Assembly (NCBI RefSeq): GCF_023101085.1
Contig: NZ_CP064703.1
Coordinates: 930,001-994,000 of the forward strand
DNA: 64,000 nucleotides
Direction: 5' to 3'
Source of the DNA: Bradyrhizobium sp. 170
GTDB lineage: Bacteria > Pseudomonadota > Alphaproteobacteria > Rhizobiales > Xanthobacteraceae
Shown: in pieces, positions 46,688 through 56,324 of the stretch
Position numbering within the stretch: the first letter of the stretch is position 1
Layout: every line of letters begins with the position of its first letter
The notes under the pieces: generated by a model
Seen by the model: the letters and a program-made list of their open reading frames with translations, nothing else
Told to the model about the DNA's origin: nothing
Databases searched by the model: none
Position numbers and translations under genes: made by a program

Positions 46688-46867
46688 ATGTCAGACGATG
46701 TCGATTTGATTGGGCTATGGGAAGATGAACGCCGATTGGCCATCGCCATGCTGAATGGCTTTGCGGCCAACGCCTTTGAAAAGCCCCACACTCCCGAAGA
46801 CGTGGCATATTGGGAATCGGTGGTCGCCGAGTGCGACGCCAAGCTCGCGGGAGTCGGCAATGCCTAA
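46688..46867 (+). CDS. Small conserved hypothetical protein
   Basis: 59 residues from the ATG at 46688; an in-frame ATG at 46676 would add four residues. Acidic, helical: LWEDERRLAIAMLNGFAANA, then EDVAYWESVVAECDAKL. It ends inside the start of a second small frame (eight-base overlap), suggesting the two are translated together. No known function. Confidence 0.55.
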   Translation: MSDDVDLIGLWEDERRLAIAMLNGFAANAFEKPHTPEDVAYWESVVAECDAKLAGVGNA

Positions 46868-46922
46868 AGGTCCACGCGGAGAGAAGCGCTCGGCCGACGC
46901 TATCGGCGCGGCTGTGACGTAG
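46860..46922 (+). pseudogene. Truncated small basic-start protein (MPKGPRGEKR type)
   Basis: Twenty codons, MPKGPRGEKRSADAIGAAVT, then TAG. The opening matches a small protein family I recall from rhizobia, where the protein continues for another 20-40 residues. The premature stop suggests decay, although the coupling to the upstream gene is preserved. Confidence 0.4.
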
Positions 46923-46927
46923 GTCTG

Positions 46928-47134
46928 ATGATGAGCGAGCGCTACCTGCAGGCCGACTTCGCGATCAGGCGAACCAATTTCAATCTGTACAAATTGCCGG
47001 GCACGCCGCCGGACTTCGTCAAGGCGGACAATAACCCGATGCCGGCAAAAGGCGCGACGCCGAACATGCCGGCGCTGAAGGCGTTGCTGACGCGCGAATA
47101 CCAGGGGTTTGAACTGCCGGCGAGCCTGCGATAG
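46928..47134 (+). CDS. Doubtful small hypothetical protein
   Basis: 68 codons, SERYLQADFAIRRTNFNLYK onward, ending LTREYQGFELPASLR. Composition is protein-like and there are two adjacent ATG codons, but the ribosome site is poor and no family was recognised. It could be the end of a degraded gene. Confidence 0.25.
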   Translation: MMSERYLQADFAIRRTNFNLYKLPGTPPDFVKADNNPMPAKGATPNMPALKALLTREYQGFELPASLR

Positions 47135-47155
47135 CGCGCGACGACCGGTCACGGT

Positions 47156-48580
47156 CTAGCTCTGCCGAAAACCCATGCGGAATGCGCCCCAGTGGCGGCC
47201 GCCGATGAAGATCGGTGACGACAGGTCCTTCATCAGCACGAAATTTCCGCCGCCCATGTCGCGACGATAGGTCTGCAGCAGGAACGGTTTTGTGTTCGCC
47301 GCCACCTTCTTCACCGCGCGGTCGTTGAACAGGCGGCGGTTGCGGCAATTAGCGTTGTTCCAGACGGGGTCGGGCCCCTGCGGCAGGCGGTAGTTCGGAT
47401 TGTGGGTCGGCAGATAGCCGCCCTTGGCCCAGGCGACGCAGAACACGATGCGCGGATCGCTCTTCTGGATCGGATCCTGAATGGAAGGCAGGGCGCGGTC
47501 GGTGAAGGCGACATAGTCGGTCAGATATTGCTTCGGATCGGTACGTGCGATTTCGCGGTACTTCTCGTCCATCAACTGGTCGACCGTGATCTCGCCGCGG
47601 TCGATCGCGGCCTCGAACTCGGCCGAGATGCGCTTCGCGGTGTCGACGACGACGCGGATCAGCGGTGCATCCGAAGTCTCGACGCCGCTGCCGGCGATCT
47701 GCGCGATCAGGTCTTCGGACGTTTCGAGCAGCTTTGCCGCTCGGTCGTCCGCGTGCTTGAGATCGCGCGAGGAGAGGTCGACGCCCTTGGCGAGCTCGCT
47801 GAGCTCGGTGATAACGGTGTCGCAATGGCCGAGATTGGACGTCGCGGCCCTGGCGACGCCGTCGATCTCCTGACCTACGGACGCGATGCCCTGGTGAACG
47901 CGCGCGATGATGCCGCTGATCTGCTGTGCGCCTTCACCGGCGCTCTTGGCGCGGAGTGAGGCGTCGCTGCTCTCGCCGATCAGGCTGCCGATCTGGCCGT
48001 CGAGATCGCGCATGGTATCGGAAATCTGCTGCGTGGCCTGGCGAGTTCCCTCCGCCAGGCTCTTCACTTCGCTCGCGACCACGGCAAAGCCGCGGCCGGC
48101 GGTTCCGGCGCGCGCCGCCTCGATCGTGGCATTGAGCGCGAGCAGGTTAGTCTGCTTCGCAATCGCCTCGATCGAGCCGGAAACTTTTGCAACCTGCGAG
48201 AGGGCGGAGCCGACGGCGCTGAGCCGGGCCTCGATGCGGCCGACCGCTTCGACGAGTTCGGCGATGTGCTTGACGGCCGTATCCACCGCGCTGCGCGACT
48301 GAACGATCTCTACGACGGCTGCGGACGTGGTCGATTGCACCGCCTGCGATGCATTAGCGATGTCGCGGTTGGCCGAGACCATCGTCTGGGCCGTCTTCTG
48401 CAAGTGGTGGAACCGCTCCGACTGGTTCGCGACGCGGCTTGCGACCTCCTGGACGTTGCCGGCGATATCGGCAAGTTCCACGCCGAGCCCGCCGATGCGG
48501 TCGGCAAGCTGGTCAATGAGTCGTTCGGCCAGTGTCTGGTTGGATTGAGTGTCCAGGACTGCACGCTGCACAAAGGACAT
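47156..48580 (-). CDS. Soluble methyl-accepting chemotaxis protein with C-terminal sensor
   Basis: 474 residues from the ATG at 48580. There is no membrane segment. The signalling domain comes first, with the hairpin tip [22 protein letters not shown] (trimmed here) and [18 protein letters not shown] sensor-like C-terminal domain of about 150 residues follows, with [28 protein letters not shown] and [11 protein letters not shown]. That reverses the usual receptor order. The same C-terminal domain closes the neighbouring receptor. It likely senses a cytosolic signal and feeds a CheA kinase; no che genes are in the window. Confidence 0.85.
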   Translation of the reverse strand: MSFVQRAVLDTQSNQTLAERLIDQLADRIGGLGVELADIAGNVQEVASRVANQSERFHHLQKTAQTMVSANRDIANASQAVQSTTSAAVVEIVQSRSAVDTAVKHIAELVEAVGRIEARLSAVGSALSQVAKVSGSIEAIAKQTNLLALNATIEAARAGTAGRGFAVVASEVKSLAEGTRQATQQISDTMRDLDGQIGSLIGESSDASLRAKSAGEGAQQISGIIARVHQGIASVGQEIDGVARAATSNLGHCDTVITELSELAKGVDLSSRDLKHADDRAAKLLETSEDLIAQIAGSGVETSDAPLIRVVVDTAKRISAEFEAAIDRGEITVDQLMDEKYREIARTDPKQYLTDYVAFTDRALPSIQDPIQKSDPRIVFCVAWAKGGYLPTHNPNYRLPQGPDPVWNNANCRNRRLFNDRAVKKVAANTKPFLLQTYRRDMGGGNFVLMKDLSSPIFIGGRHWGAFRMGFRQS

Positions 48581-48688
48581 GTTCGAGCTTTCTCCAGTCA
48601 GAGCCGATGATCGGCCCACCGCGGCGATCGCATTCCAATTCCAGGTTTAGAACGCGATTCGCGCCTTGGGGTCTTGCCTGAGAGCGCA

Positions 48689-50458
48689 CTAGAGCCGGTA
48701 GGCCGTGCGGAAGCCGCCCCAGTGGCGGCCTTTGACGCGGATCGGCACGTCGATCTCGCGCATCATCACCATGTTGCCGTTGCCCATGTCGCGGGCGTAG
48801 CTCTGGATCAGATAGGCGCGCTGGTTGCGCCCGGCGGCAAGGCCTGCCGCATCATTGAAGATGCGGCGGTTGCGGCTGTTGGCGGTATTCCAGGTGACGT
48901 CACCCGGCCGCTGCGGGTGCGAATAGATCTTGTTATGAACAGGCAGGTAGCCGTTGGTGTCGATCATAACGCAGAACGCCATCCGCTTGTCCTTGGCGAG
49001 GAACGCTTCCTGGAACGGCGGCAGCGCGCGGTCGGCCCAGTCCAGGATTTTGGTGCGGTACTGCACCGGGTTACTGCCCGGTATCTCGACATAGTTGGTG
49101 TCGAACACGGCTTCCATCGAGATGGCGCCGCTGTCGATACCGTTCTCGAAAATCTTCTTCAGCGCCGCGCCGGCTTCCATCGCGCGGGTGACCGCCTCGG
49201 TGTTGTCGTCTTGGATCGACCACAGCCTGTCTTCGATCTTCTCGATCAGCGCGGCGTTCGGCCGCTCGAACCGGGCGTGTGTGCCGGCCTTCGAGCGGTC
49301 GCCGATCCTGATCCGGCAAGGTCCGACATCCTGCAGCGTGGCATCGAAGCTTTGGCCCTGCGCCAGCTTTTCGGCTTCAGTCCCGCTGACCAGAATGCCA
49401 TCCATCGAGATTTCGTAGACCGCAGCCGACATCACGCCGCGCGGGCCGGTGATCTCGATCTTGAGGCTGCAGGGCAGCTTTTGCTGCTTGCTGCGATCCT
49501 CGCGTGCGCCTTCCTTGTCCCCCTGGCGCAGCAGCACCGCACAGCGCGCCTTGAGTTTTTGCGCAAACTTGGTGACCGCCTGTCCGGCCCTGGCGACGCT
49601 TTCGCCATGGGCCTCGGCTTCCTTGGTCGCATGATCGATCTCGGTGGCGCTGTCGCCGACCGAGCCGATGAAGCTGGAGGCGGAAGCCGCGTTGTCGGCC
49701 ATTTCGCCGGTCGTCGCGCTCTGCTCGGCAACCGCGCCGTTGACGTTCTCGAACACCGGGCGGATCGCTTCGATCGCCTGCGAGATGCGATGCACGGCGT
49801 CGACCGAGCCCGCGGCGTCGCGCTGCAGCGCCTCGATCTTCTTGGTGATCTCTTCAGTCGCGTTCTGGGTTTGCACCGCGAGCGCCTTCACCTCGGTAGC
49901 GACCACCGCGAAGCCGCGCCCGGCCTCGCCGGCGCGTGCGGCCTCGATGGTGGAATTGAGCGCCAGGAGCGTGGTCTGCCGTGCGATCTGCGCGATCAGG
50001 TTGACGACATTGCCGATCGCCGCCGAGGACTCCCTCAGGCGGTCGACATTGGCGCTGGCTTCGCGGGCGGCGTCGCTGGCCTGGTCGGCAAGCTTGCCGG
50101 CGTCGCGGACCTGGGAGCCGATGCCCTGCGCCGACTGGGTGAACTTGTCGGCGGCGTGCGAAAAGGTCGTCGCGGTGCCCTGTGCGGCGCTGGTTCGGTT
50201 CGTCAGGGCATCGGTGCGCTGGCGGATGGTCGACAGCGTCGCAGCCGTCGCCTCGGCACCGCCGGCGACCGAATTGGCCGCGCGCTCGAGCTGGCGGATC
50301 ATCGTGCCAAGTTCGAGTTCCAGCAGTTCAAGGATTGCCCTGGCCGAATCGCCCTCGGTGCTGACGGCCTCAGCCGCGGCCGGGGCCTGCGGAACCTTGG
50401 CTTCAGCGGCAGGGGCAGCCGCTTCCAGCACCTGCTTTTTGAACAAACCGAACGCCAT
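48689..50458 (-). CDS. Soluble chemoreceptor with PilZ-like insert and C-terminal sensor
   Basis: 589 residues from the ATG at 50458. No membrane helix. The signalling domain ([40 protein letters not shown]) spans about 60-330. Then a PilZ-like barrel ([29 protein letters not shown]) of about 90 residues, whose c-di-GMP-binding Arg motif is not clearly intact. Last comes the same sensor domain as its neighbour ([39 protein letters not shown]). It may couple second-messenger levels to chemotaxis signalling. Confidence 0.82.
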   Translation of the reverse strand: MAFGLFKKQVLEAAAPAAEAKVPQAPAAAEAVSTEGDSARAILELLELELGTMIRQLERAANSVAGGAEATAATLSTIRQRTDALTNRTSAAQGTATTFSHAADKFTQSAQGIGSQVRDAGKLADQASDAAREASANVDRLRESSAAIGNVVNLIAQIARQTTLLALNSTIEAARAGEAGRGFAVVATEVKALAVQTQNATEEITKKIEALQRDAAGSVDAVHRISQAIEAIRPVFENVNGAVAEQSATTGEMADNAASASSFIGSVGDSATEIDHATKEAEAHGESVARAGQAVTKFAQKLKARCAVLLRQGDKEGAREDRSKQQKLPCSLKIEITGPRGVMSAAVYEISMDGILVSGTEAEKLAQGQSFDATLQDVGPCRIRIGDRSKAGTHARFERPNAALIEKIEDRLWSIQDDNTEAVTRAMEAGAALKKIFENGIDSGAISMEAVFDTNYVEIPGSNPVQYRTKILDWADRALPPFQEAFLAKDKRMAFCVMIDTNGYLPVHNKIYSHPQRPGDVTWNTANSRNRRIFNDAAGLAAGRNQRAYLIQSYARDMGNGNMVMMREIDVPIRVKGRHWGGFRTAYRL

Positions 50459-50660
50459 GGCATCTCTTAAAAGTTGAGGACCGGTGCGAAATCCTCTCAT
50501 CCGAGCATGAAATCATGGTTAACAACTGCCTGATATTCCAGCTGGCGGGCGCTACTTTAGTAGCCGAATCGGCCGCAAATCTTTGATTTTGCCCGATTGC
50601 CGGCCTATAAGGCCGCGCTTTCACCCACATCTCCTCCGGACGAATCCAAGAGACCCCTGC

Positions 50661-51407
50661 ATGGCCGGCCATTCCCAGTTCAAGAACATCATGCACCGCA
50701 AGGGCAAGCAGGATGCCCAGAAGTCGAAACTGTTCGGCAAGCTGGCGCGGGAAATCACGGTGGCGGCCAAGCTCGGAACCCCGGACCCGGCCATGAACCC
50801 GCGGCTGCGCGCGGCCGTGATCGCGGCGCGCCAGGAGAACATGCCGAAGGACAATATCGAGCGCGCCATCAAGAAGGCGACCGGCGGCGACAGCGAGAGC
50901 TACGACGAAATCCGCTACGAGGGCTATGGCCCCGGCGGCGTCGCCGTGATCGTCGAGGCGCTGACGGACAACCGCAATCGCGCCGCGTCCGACATCCGTT
51001 CCTTCTTCGCCAAGTCCGGCGGCAATCTCGGCGAAACCGGCTCGGTCGCCTTCATGTTCGATCGCACCGGCATCATCGAATATGACGCCAGCAAAGCCTC
51101 CGACGACGCCATGCTGGACGCAGCGATCGAAGCCGGCGCCGACGACGTGGTATCAAGCGAAAGCGGCCACGAGATCTACGCCTCGCAGGAAACCTTTCGC
51201 GAGGTTGCGAAGGCGCTGGAAGCGAAATTCGGCGAAGCCCGCAAGGCGGCGCTGACCTGGAAGCCGCAGAACACGATCGCGGTCGACGACGAGACCGGCG
51301 AGAAGCTGTTGAAGCTGATGGACCTGTTGAACGAGCACGACGACGTCCAGAACGTCTACGCCAATTTCGAGATTTCCGACGCGCTGGTCGCGAAGATGGG
51401 CGGGTAG
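50661..51407 (+). CDS. YebC/PmpR-family DNA-binding regulator
   Basis: 248 residues starting [20 protein letters not shown], the invariant family opening, so the start is secure. Further motifs are [26 protein letters not shown] and [13 protein letters not shown] [14 protein letters not shown]. YebC proteins act as transcription regulators and, in recent work, as ribosome-associated factors easing translation of proline stretches. It often precedes ruvC, as here. Confidence 0.93.
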   Translation: MAGHSQFKNIMHRKGKQDAQKSKLFGKLAREITVAAKLGTPDPAMNPRLRAAVIAARQENMPKDNIERAIKKATGGDSESYDEIRYEGYGPGGVAVIVEALTDNRNRAASDIRSFFAKSGGNLGETGSVAFMFDRTGIIEYDASKASDDAMLDAAIEAGADDVVSSESGHEIYASQETFREVAKALEAKFGEARKAALTWKPQNTIAVDDETGEKLLKLMDLLNEHDDVQNVYANFEISDALVAKMGG

Positions 51408-51423
51408 TTGGTGATTGGTAATT

Positions 51424-51563
51424 GGTCGTCCCTGCCTAGTGCGCAATTGCGCACGGGCGCAGGGACCCATACCGCGTTGTCCTATCGATAAAAGCGAGAT
51501 GACTGACGCCTTCCAGTACAATTGGGGCCGCGGCGTATGGGTCCCTGCTTTCGCAGGGACGAC
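51424..51563. repeat. Palindromic repeat family R1, copy 2
   Basis: The left arm is GTCGTCCCTGCCTAGTGCGC followed by AATTGCGCACGGGCGCAGGG; the right arm is TGGGTCCCTGCTTTCGCAGG and GACGAC. It is the mirror of the copy at 61371: each arm recurs there in the opposite orientation, with about 50 identical bases in the longer arm. It lies between yebC and ruvC. Confidence 0.8.
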
Positions 51564-51672
51564 GACGGTTCGGTGATTGCGGCTTGCGAGCGCTGGGGGC
51601 CAGCCCCCGTATCCCGGGGATTTCCGTTCTCTTTATGTTTCGTTCACCCGGCTCTGGCGTTATCACTACGCC

Positions 51673-52200
51673 ATGACACTCCCACCGATTCGCCAACCCG
51701 TCCGGATCATCGGCATCGACCCCGGCCTGCGCCGCACCGGCTGGGGCGTGATCGAGACCGAGGGCAACCGTCTCGTCTTCATCGGCTGCGGTTCGGTGGA
51801 GCCGCCGGACGATCTGCCGCTGGCCAGCCGCCTCCTGGCGATCCACGAGGGGCTCGCCACAGTCCTCGGCGATTTCAGGCCGGCGGAGGCCGCGGTGGAG
51901 CAGACTTTTGTGAACAAGGACGGCGTCGCGACGCTGAAGCTCGGCCAGGCGAGGGGCGTCGCCATGCTCGCGCCCGCGATGTTCGGCATTCCGGTTGCGG
52001 AGTACGCGCCCAATCAGGTCAAGAAGACCGTGGTCGGCGCGGGACATGCCGACAAGAACCAGATCGCGGTGATGCTGAAGATCCTGCTGCCGAAAGCCGA
52101 GCCGAAATCCACCGATGCCGCGGACGCGCTCGCAATCGCGATTACGCATGCCCATCACCGCCAGGGCGCAGCGCTGCGGCTGAAGGTGGCCAGCCTATGA
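51673..52200 (+). CDS. ruvC: Holliday junction resolvase RuvC
   Basis: 175 residues. Acidic catalytic residues lie in [30 protein letters not shown] and [17 protein letters not shown]. It cuts four-way junctions made by recombination. The start at 51673 is set by the conserved [10 protein letters not shown]. The stop overlaps the ruvA start (ATGA), a coupled arrangement. Confidence 0.96.
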   Translation: MTLPPIRQPVRIIGIDPGLRRTGWGVIETEGNRLVFIGCGSVEPPDDLPLASRLLAIHEGLATVLGDFRPAEAAVEQTFVNKDGVATLKLGQARGVAMLAPAMFGIPVAEYAPNQVKKTVVGAGHADKNQIAVMLKILLPKAEPKSTDAADALAIAITHAHHRQGAALRLKVASL

Positions 52201-52814
52201 TCGGCAAACTGAAAGGCCTGATCGACTCCTACGGCGAGGACTACGTGATCCTCGACGTCGGCGGTGTCGGCTATCAGGTGCATTGCTCGACGCGCACGCT
52301 GCAGGCGCTGCCGTCGCCCGGCGAGGCGGCGGTGCTCTCTATCGAAACCTATGTCCGCGAGGACCAGATAAAACTGTTCGGTTTCCGCAGCGACCTCGAG
52401 CGCGAATGGTTTCGCCTGTTGCAGACCGTGCAGGGCGTCGGCGCCAAGGTCGCACTCGCGGTGCTCTCGACGCTGCCGCCGGCCGAACTCGCCAATGCCA
52501 TCGCGCTGCGCGACAAGGCCGCGGTGTCGCGCACGCCGGGCGTCGGCCCGAAAGTTGCCGAACGCATCGTCAGCGAGCTGAAAGACAAGGCGCCGGCGTT
52601 CGCCAATGTCGATCCCGCCGTGGTGCACCTTGCCGGCGCGATCGACGATCAGCGCGCGCCGCGCCCGGTCACCGACGCGATCTCCGCGCTGGTCAATCTC
52701 GGCTACGGCCAGCCGCAGGCCGCCGCCGCCATCGCGGCCGCCTCGCGCAGCGCGGGTGAGAATGCGGAGACGGCGCAGCTTATTCGCTTGGGGCTGAAGG
52801 AGCTCGCGAAGTGA
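52197..52814 (+). CDS. ruvA: Holliday junction branch-migration protein RuvA
   Basis: 205 residues beginning [20 protein letters not shown]. Domain I barrel, then helix-hairpin-helix motifs ([31 protein letters not shown]), then the C-terminal domain III ([20 protein letters not shown]) that contacts RuvB, ending [11 protein letters not shown]. It grips the junction so RuvB can drive migration. Its last 22 codons recur in altered form in two downstream scars. Confidence 0.96.
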   Translation: MIGKLKGLIDSYGEDYVILDVGGVGYQVHCSTRTLQALPSPGEAAVLSIETYVREDQIKLFGFRSDLEREWFRLLQTVQGVGAKVALAVLSTLPPAELANAIALRDKAAVSRTPGVGPKVAERIVSELKDKAPAFANVDPAVVHLAGAIDDQRAPRPVTDAISALVNLGYGQPQAAAAIAAASRSAGENAETAQLIRLGLKELAK

Positions 52815-53305
52815 GCGACGCGACGGACAATGTGAGCGACGCGGTGGGGTTTACGCCGAAGACAGCGCTGGTGTTCCTGATCTTTCTCGCAGCCGGCCCG
52901 CCGCTCGGCTTCCTGTTGATATGGGTAACGGGAATGTTTTTCGGGTATGGTCAGCCTGCCGCTAGCTACAATCTCTCGGCCTATTTGCGGGTGTTCGGCT
53001 TTTTTTCGATCGCTGCCTATATTGCCGGCGGTGTGCAGGCGCTGTTCCTGGCTTTCGTGGCTATGATTGCTCAAGCGGCATCGCGAACCGGATTGGTACC
53101 CTTCCGCCCGGTCTTTCTTGGATCGCTGTTCGTGACCGTGGCATACGCCGTCTTCGTGATGGTAAAGAGCGCGAGTCCGCCGGCCTGGGAAAGGTTGTCG
53201 ATATTCCTCGTCCTGCATGTCGGCAGCACGATATTTTGCTGGCTGGTCTGTAACAGTGTGCTGTGGCCGTTCCGCCGCCGCTCAGACCAGCAGGTCCGGG
53301 CATGA
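52811..53305 (+). CDS. Hypothetical four-helix membrane protein (ruv cargo 1)
   Basis: 164 residues from a GTG that overlaps the ruvA stop. Four hydrophobic helices: [76 protein letters not shown] 12-bp direct repeat (GTGAGCGACGCG) at the start gives a second in-frame GTG at 52832. The stop overlaps the ATG of the first scar. It may be a distant relative of the membrane protein at 53989. The codon use and GC look poorer than in ruvA/ruvB. Function unknown. Confidence 0.65.
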   Translation: MSDATDNVSDAVGFTPKTALVFLIFLAAGPPLGFLLIWVTGMFFGYGQPAASYNLSAYLRVFGFFSIAAYIAGGVQALFLAFVAMIAQAASRTGLVPFRPVFLGSLFVTVAYAVFVMVKSASPPAWERLSIFLVLHVGSTIFCWLVCNSVLWPFRRRSDQQVRA

Positions 53306-53421
53306 ACGCATCGTTACCCCTGAGCGCCGTTCCGACGGTGTCGGCGACACAGCGCAGCGCCGGCGAGAAAGCCGAGACCGCACAACTGATCCCGCTGGGC
53401 TTGAAGGAATTGTCGAAATAG
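53302..53421 (+). pseudogene. Chimeric scar 1: ruvB 5' head fused to ruvA 3' tail
   Basis: Bases 53307-53354 match the ruvB start region (54447-54494) at 45 of 48 positions, read in a different frame. Bases 53353-53421 then match the ruvA end (52746-52814), encoding RSAGEKAETAQLIPLGLKEL then SK and stop, against [20 protein letters not shown] in ruvA. Many of the nucleotide differences in the tail leave the amino acid unchanged. The whole is one 39-codon open frame starting in the stop of the preceding gene. Confidence 0.85.
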
Positions 53422-53468
53422 ACTGGCGTCGGCCGGCCACCGACTGACAAAGGAATGCATTCTCCACC

Positions 53469-53888
53469 ATGCTGAGCAACAACGACGAGGAACTGATCGC
53501 CGTCGCCACCGAAGCTATCAGCCAGCGCTATCGCAACAAGTGGCAGGAGGTGGGCGCCGCCATGCGCACCCGCGACGGCCGTATCGTCACCGGCGTGAAT
53601 ATCGACGCCTATATCGGCCGGATCGCGGTCTGCGCCGAAGCGATCGCCATCGGCCGTGCCATCACCGAAACCGGCGACCACGGTATCGAAACCATCGTCG
53701 CCGTGCGTCACCCCAAGCCCGGTGAGCCCGGCAAGATCGCGGTGGTCTCGCCCTGCGGCATCTGTCGCGAACTGATCCACGACTATGACGCCAACGCGCG
53801 GGTCATCGTCCCCGACAACGGCCGTGCGCCGAAAGTCGTGACCATCGGCGAACTCCTGCCCAACAAGTACAAGCGGGGCAGTGAGTGA
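53469..53888 (+). CDS. Cytidine deaminase (ruv cargo 2)
   Basis: 139 residues, tetrameric-type length. Zinc and catalytic residues: VCAEAIAIG (Cys55, Glu57) and VSPCGICRELIHDY (Cys96, Cys99). It deaminates cytidine/deoxycytidine for pyrimidine salvage, though some relatives act on blasticidin-type nucleosides. Unlike its neighbours its GC and codon use look like core genes. It sits between two ruvB/ruvA scars and its stop overlaps the GTG of the second. Confidence 0.88.
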   Translation: MLSNNDEELIAVATEAISQRYRNKWQEVGAAMRTRDGRIVTGVNIDAYIGRIAVCAEAIAIGRAITETGDHGIETIVAVRHPKPGEPGKIAVVSPCGICRELIHDYDANARVIVPDNGRAPKVVTIGELLPNKYKRGSE

Positions 53889-53986
53889 ACCCGCCCTCCC
53901 GCATCGTCACGCCCAAGCAACGTTCCGATGATGTCGGTGACACCGCGCGGCTTGTTCGCTTGGGGCTGAAGGAACTGGCGAAGTGA
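53885..53986 (+). pseudogene. Chimeric scar 2: ruvB 5' head fused in frame to ruvA 3' tail
   Basis: A 33-codon frame, [20 protein letters not shown] then [13 protein letters not shown] and stop. The first 21 residues match the RuvB N-terminus (17 of 21), the last 11 the RuvA C-terminus. Here the fusion is in frame for both parts. Nucleotide identity is about 80% to the ruvB head and 33 of 36 to the ruvA tail. It starts inside the cytidine deaminase stop and ends two bases before the next gene. Confidence 0.85.
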
Positions 53987-53988
53987 CT

Positions 53989-54435
53989 ATGACGACACTT
54001 TTTGTCGGCAAAGATGGATCGCTCTCGGCGGCGTGGCGCTTCGCATCCATCGTTGCGATCTTTCTGCTCGTTTGGCCGCCCATTTTCGGCATCGTAGGCT
54101 GGTGGATGAAGTTTGATTTCGGCCCGCCGCTTCTTGCCTGGATAGTAACAATAGTGATCTATTCCTATGCCTTCTTCGCGGCACCCGCGCTTCTTGCAGG
54201 CATTGTCCACGCTGTTGCTGCCATCGGCTTCCGCCACAACTCGATATTGGTGCCCCTGGCGGCCGCGGCGGGTGCAACAATCCTGAACTTGGCGCTGATC
54301 GACATGATTGCAATGGGATCGGCGCGCGACCTGATCAATGTGCCGATGGAGAGCTTCCTCATTTTTCTTATCCCGTCGCTTATCGCATCGGTCATCTGCT
54401 GGCGCCTGACGCGCCGGTTTGCGAGGGTGGCATGA
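53989..54435 (+). CDS. Hypothetical membrane protein (ruv cargo 3)
   Basis: 148 residues with four hydrophobic helices ([78 protein letters not shown]). A GTG two codons upstream is also in frame. Its stop overlaps the ruvB start (ATGA), as cargo 1 does with scar 1. It shares topology and PP-containing helix 1 with the protein at 52811, so an old duplication is possible. No function known. Confidence 0.65.
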   Translation: MTTLFVGKDGSLSAAWRFASIVAIFLLVWPPIFGIVGWWMKFDFGPPLLAWIVTIVIYSYAFFAAPALLAGIVHAVAAIGFRHNSILVPLAAAAGATILNLALIDMIAMGSARDLINVPMESFLIFLIPSLIASVICWRLTRRFARVA

Positions 54436-55484
54436 ATCCTCCCCCCCGCATCGTTACCCCCGAGCGCCGTTCCGACGATGTCGGCGACACCGCGCTGCGT
54501 CCGCAATTGCTGTCCGAGTTCGTCGGGCAGGCGCAGGCGCGCAAGAATCTCTCGATCTTCATCGAGGCCGCGCGCAAGCGGGGCGAGGCGCTGGATCACG
54601 TGCTGTTCGTCGGTCCTCCCGGCCTCGGCAAGACCACGCTGGCGCAGATCGTCGCCCGCGAACTCGGCGTCGGCTTTCGCGCCACTTCCGGTCCCGTCAT
54701 TGCAAAAGCCGGCGATCTCGCGGCGCTGCTCACCAATCTCGAAGAGCGCGACGTCCTGTTCATCGACGAAATCCATCGCCTCAGCCCGGCGGTCGAGGAA
54801 GTGCTCTATCCCGCGATGGAAGACTTTCAGCTCGACCTCATCATCGGCGAAGGTCCGGCGGCACGCTCGGTCAAGATCGATCTCGCAAAGTTCACGCTCG
54901 TCGGCGCCACCACGCGCGCAGGGCTGTTGACCAATCCGTTGCGCGACCGCTTTGGCATTCCGGTGCGGCTGAATTTCTACACCGAGGAAGAGCTGGAGAA
55001 GATCGTCACCCGCGGCGCGCGCGTGCTCAATATCGGCATGACGCCCGATGGCGCCAACGAGATCGCGCGCCGCGCCCGCGGCACGCCGCGCATCGCCGGC
55101 CGCCTGCTCCGCCGCGTGCGCGACTTTGCCTCCGCAGCCGACGCAAGCTCCATCGACCGCGCCATCGCCGACCACGCGCTGAGCGCGCTGGAGGTCGATG
55201 CCGCCGGCCTCGACGCCATGGACCGGCGCTATCTCACGACGATCGCGCTGAACTACGGCGGCGGGCCGGTCGGCGTCGAGACCATGGCGGCGGCACTGTC
55301 GGAGCCGCGCGACGCCATCGAGGACATCATCGAGCCGTTCCTGATCCAGTGCGGCTATTTGCAGCGTACCCCGCGCGGCAGGCTCCTGACCTCGCACGCC
55401 TTCCGCCATCTCGGCCTCGCCGAGCCCGCGCGCGATCCCGCGCAGTTCGGCCTGTTCGGCAACGGCGACAGCGACGAAGATTGA
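54432..55484 (+). CDS. ruvB: Holliday junction branch-migration ATPase RuvB
   Basis: 350 residues. Walker A in [17 protein letters not shown], Walker B in [16 protein letters not shown], sensor 1 [19 protein letters not shown], and a C-terminal winged helix ([13 protein letters not shown]). The hexameric ring pumps DNA through the RuvA-bound junction. The N-terminus [20 protein letters not shown] is the segment repeated in the two scars. Three cargo genes separate it from ruvA instead of the usual close linkage. Confidence 0.97.
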   Translation: MNPPPRIVTPERRSDDVGDTALRPQLLSEFVGQAQARKNLSIFIEAARKRGEALDHVLFVGPPGLGKTTLAQIVARELGVGFRATSGPVIAKAGDLAALLTNLEERDVLFIDEIHRLSPAVEEVLYPAMEDFQLDLIIGEGPAARSVKIDLAKFTLVGATTRAGLLTNPLRDRFGIPVRLNFYTEEELEKIVTRGARVLNIGMTPDGANEIARRARGTPRIAGRLLRRVRDFASAADASSIDRAIADHALSALEVDAAGLDAMDRRYLTTIALNYGGGPVGVETMAAALSEPRDAIEDIIEPFLIQCGYLQRTPRGRLLTSHAFRHLGLAEPARDPAQFGLFGNGDSDED

Positions 55485-55497
55485 GGGAGGCCTTTCC

Positions 55498-56160
55498 TTG
55501 CGCGCAGCGTGGTTGATCTGGCTTGTGACAACGCTGGTGCTGAGCGTGTACTTCGTAAGCGGCTATATCGCCAGCCGCACCGTGTCTATTCCCATCGTGC
55601 TTTCGGCCGGCTTCATCGTCAACCAGGAGCTATTTAGATTTGGACACGATAGGCTGCGGATGGAGCTGGAGTTCAGCGAGACGCATACCCACAGGCCCGA
55701 GCTTGGCGAGTCCGGAGTTAAGGGCGATTGGCGCTCCACTGGTCGGTTGGAATTTCCGAATCCCGGCACGGAAATACTTCTCAAGGCATCGTCGGAGCTA
55801 TCAGAAATCCCGACTGCATATTCGGCGTTGCCGAAGAGCAGCCATAATCAGTTCCATACTCGCCGCGATCTGGTTGCGGAGTTGAATGAAGCGCCTGGGA
55901 TATGGAAATGGCCGCCGACAAACTTTGGCCTCGCTCTCCGACCCGGTATCAATGATATACGCATCGAAGTGGCAACCGTCGGTCCAAAGCTCGACGGTGA
56001 AGGCATTAATTTGATTATCCGCCCTGAAATCGGGTTCAAGGCGTGCGGGTCGCAGGTTTGCTGGCTCTGGGGTTGGTTCGCCTGGCCGCTCTTTCTGCTT
56101 ATCCAGTTGATCTGGGCGGGCGTTCTCCTCAAGCGCGGCTCACGTCGAACCGCGCCGTAG
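55498..56160 (+). CDS. Hypothetical membrane-anchored protein (ruv cargo 4)
   Basis: 220 residues from a TTG with GAGGGAGG upstream, 13 bases after ruvB. One helix at the N-terminus (AAWLIWLVTTLVLSVYFVSG), a periplasmic beta-rich middle, and one helix at the C-terminus (CWLWGWFAWPLFLLIQLIWA). GC is visibly lower than in ruvB. It is followed by an exact copy of the ruvB 3' end, so it appears to have been inserted with duplication of that end. No family recognised. Confidence 0.65.
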   Translation: MRAAWLIWLVTTLVLSVYFVSGYIASRTVSIPIVLSAGFIVNQELFRFGHDRLRMELEFSETHTHRPELGESGVKGDWRSTGRLEFPNPGTEILLKASSELSEIPTAYSALPKSSHNQFHTRRDLVAELNEAPGIWKWPPTNFGLALRPGINDIRIEVATVGPKLDGEGINLIIRPEIGFKACGSQVCWLWGWFAWPLFLLIQLIWAGVLLKRGSRRTAP

Positions 56161-56180
56161 ACAGATGATCGCGCAATCCC

Positions 56181-56228
56181 GCGCGATCCCGCGCAGTTCG
56201 GCCTGTTCGGCAACGGCGACAGCGACGA
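56181..56228 (+). repeat. Exact 48-bp copy of the ruvB 3' end
   Basis: Bases 56181-56228 are identical to 55430-55477, the region coding [16 protein letters not shown] near the RuvB C-terminus; after it this copy reads GACTGA where ruvB reads GAAGATTGA. The two copies flank cargo 4 directly. There is no start codon, so it is a scar, not a gene. Confidence 0.9.
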
Positions 56229-56324
56229 CTGATCGCTTCGAACCCGATCGCTGCGGCGATGCACTAAGGGCAAACGCCGGGCGCGCATCAGCTTCGGGTC
56301 TGCTTGCCGTGGAGTGCAATAGCT

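Noticed and set aside
48674..50470. 598-codon plus-strand open frame over the second chemoreceptor
   Set aside because: Shadow frame; the minus strand carries the conserved chemoreceptor hairpin and sensor domain.
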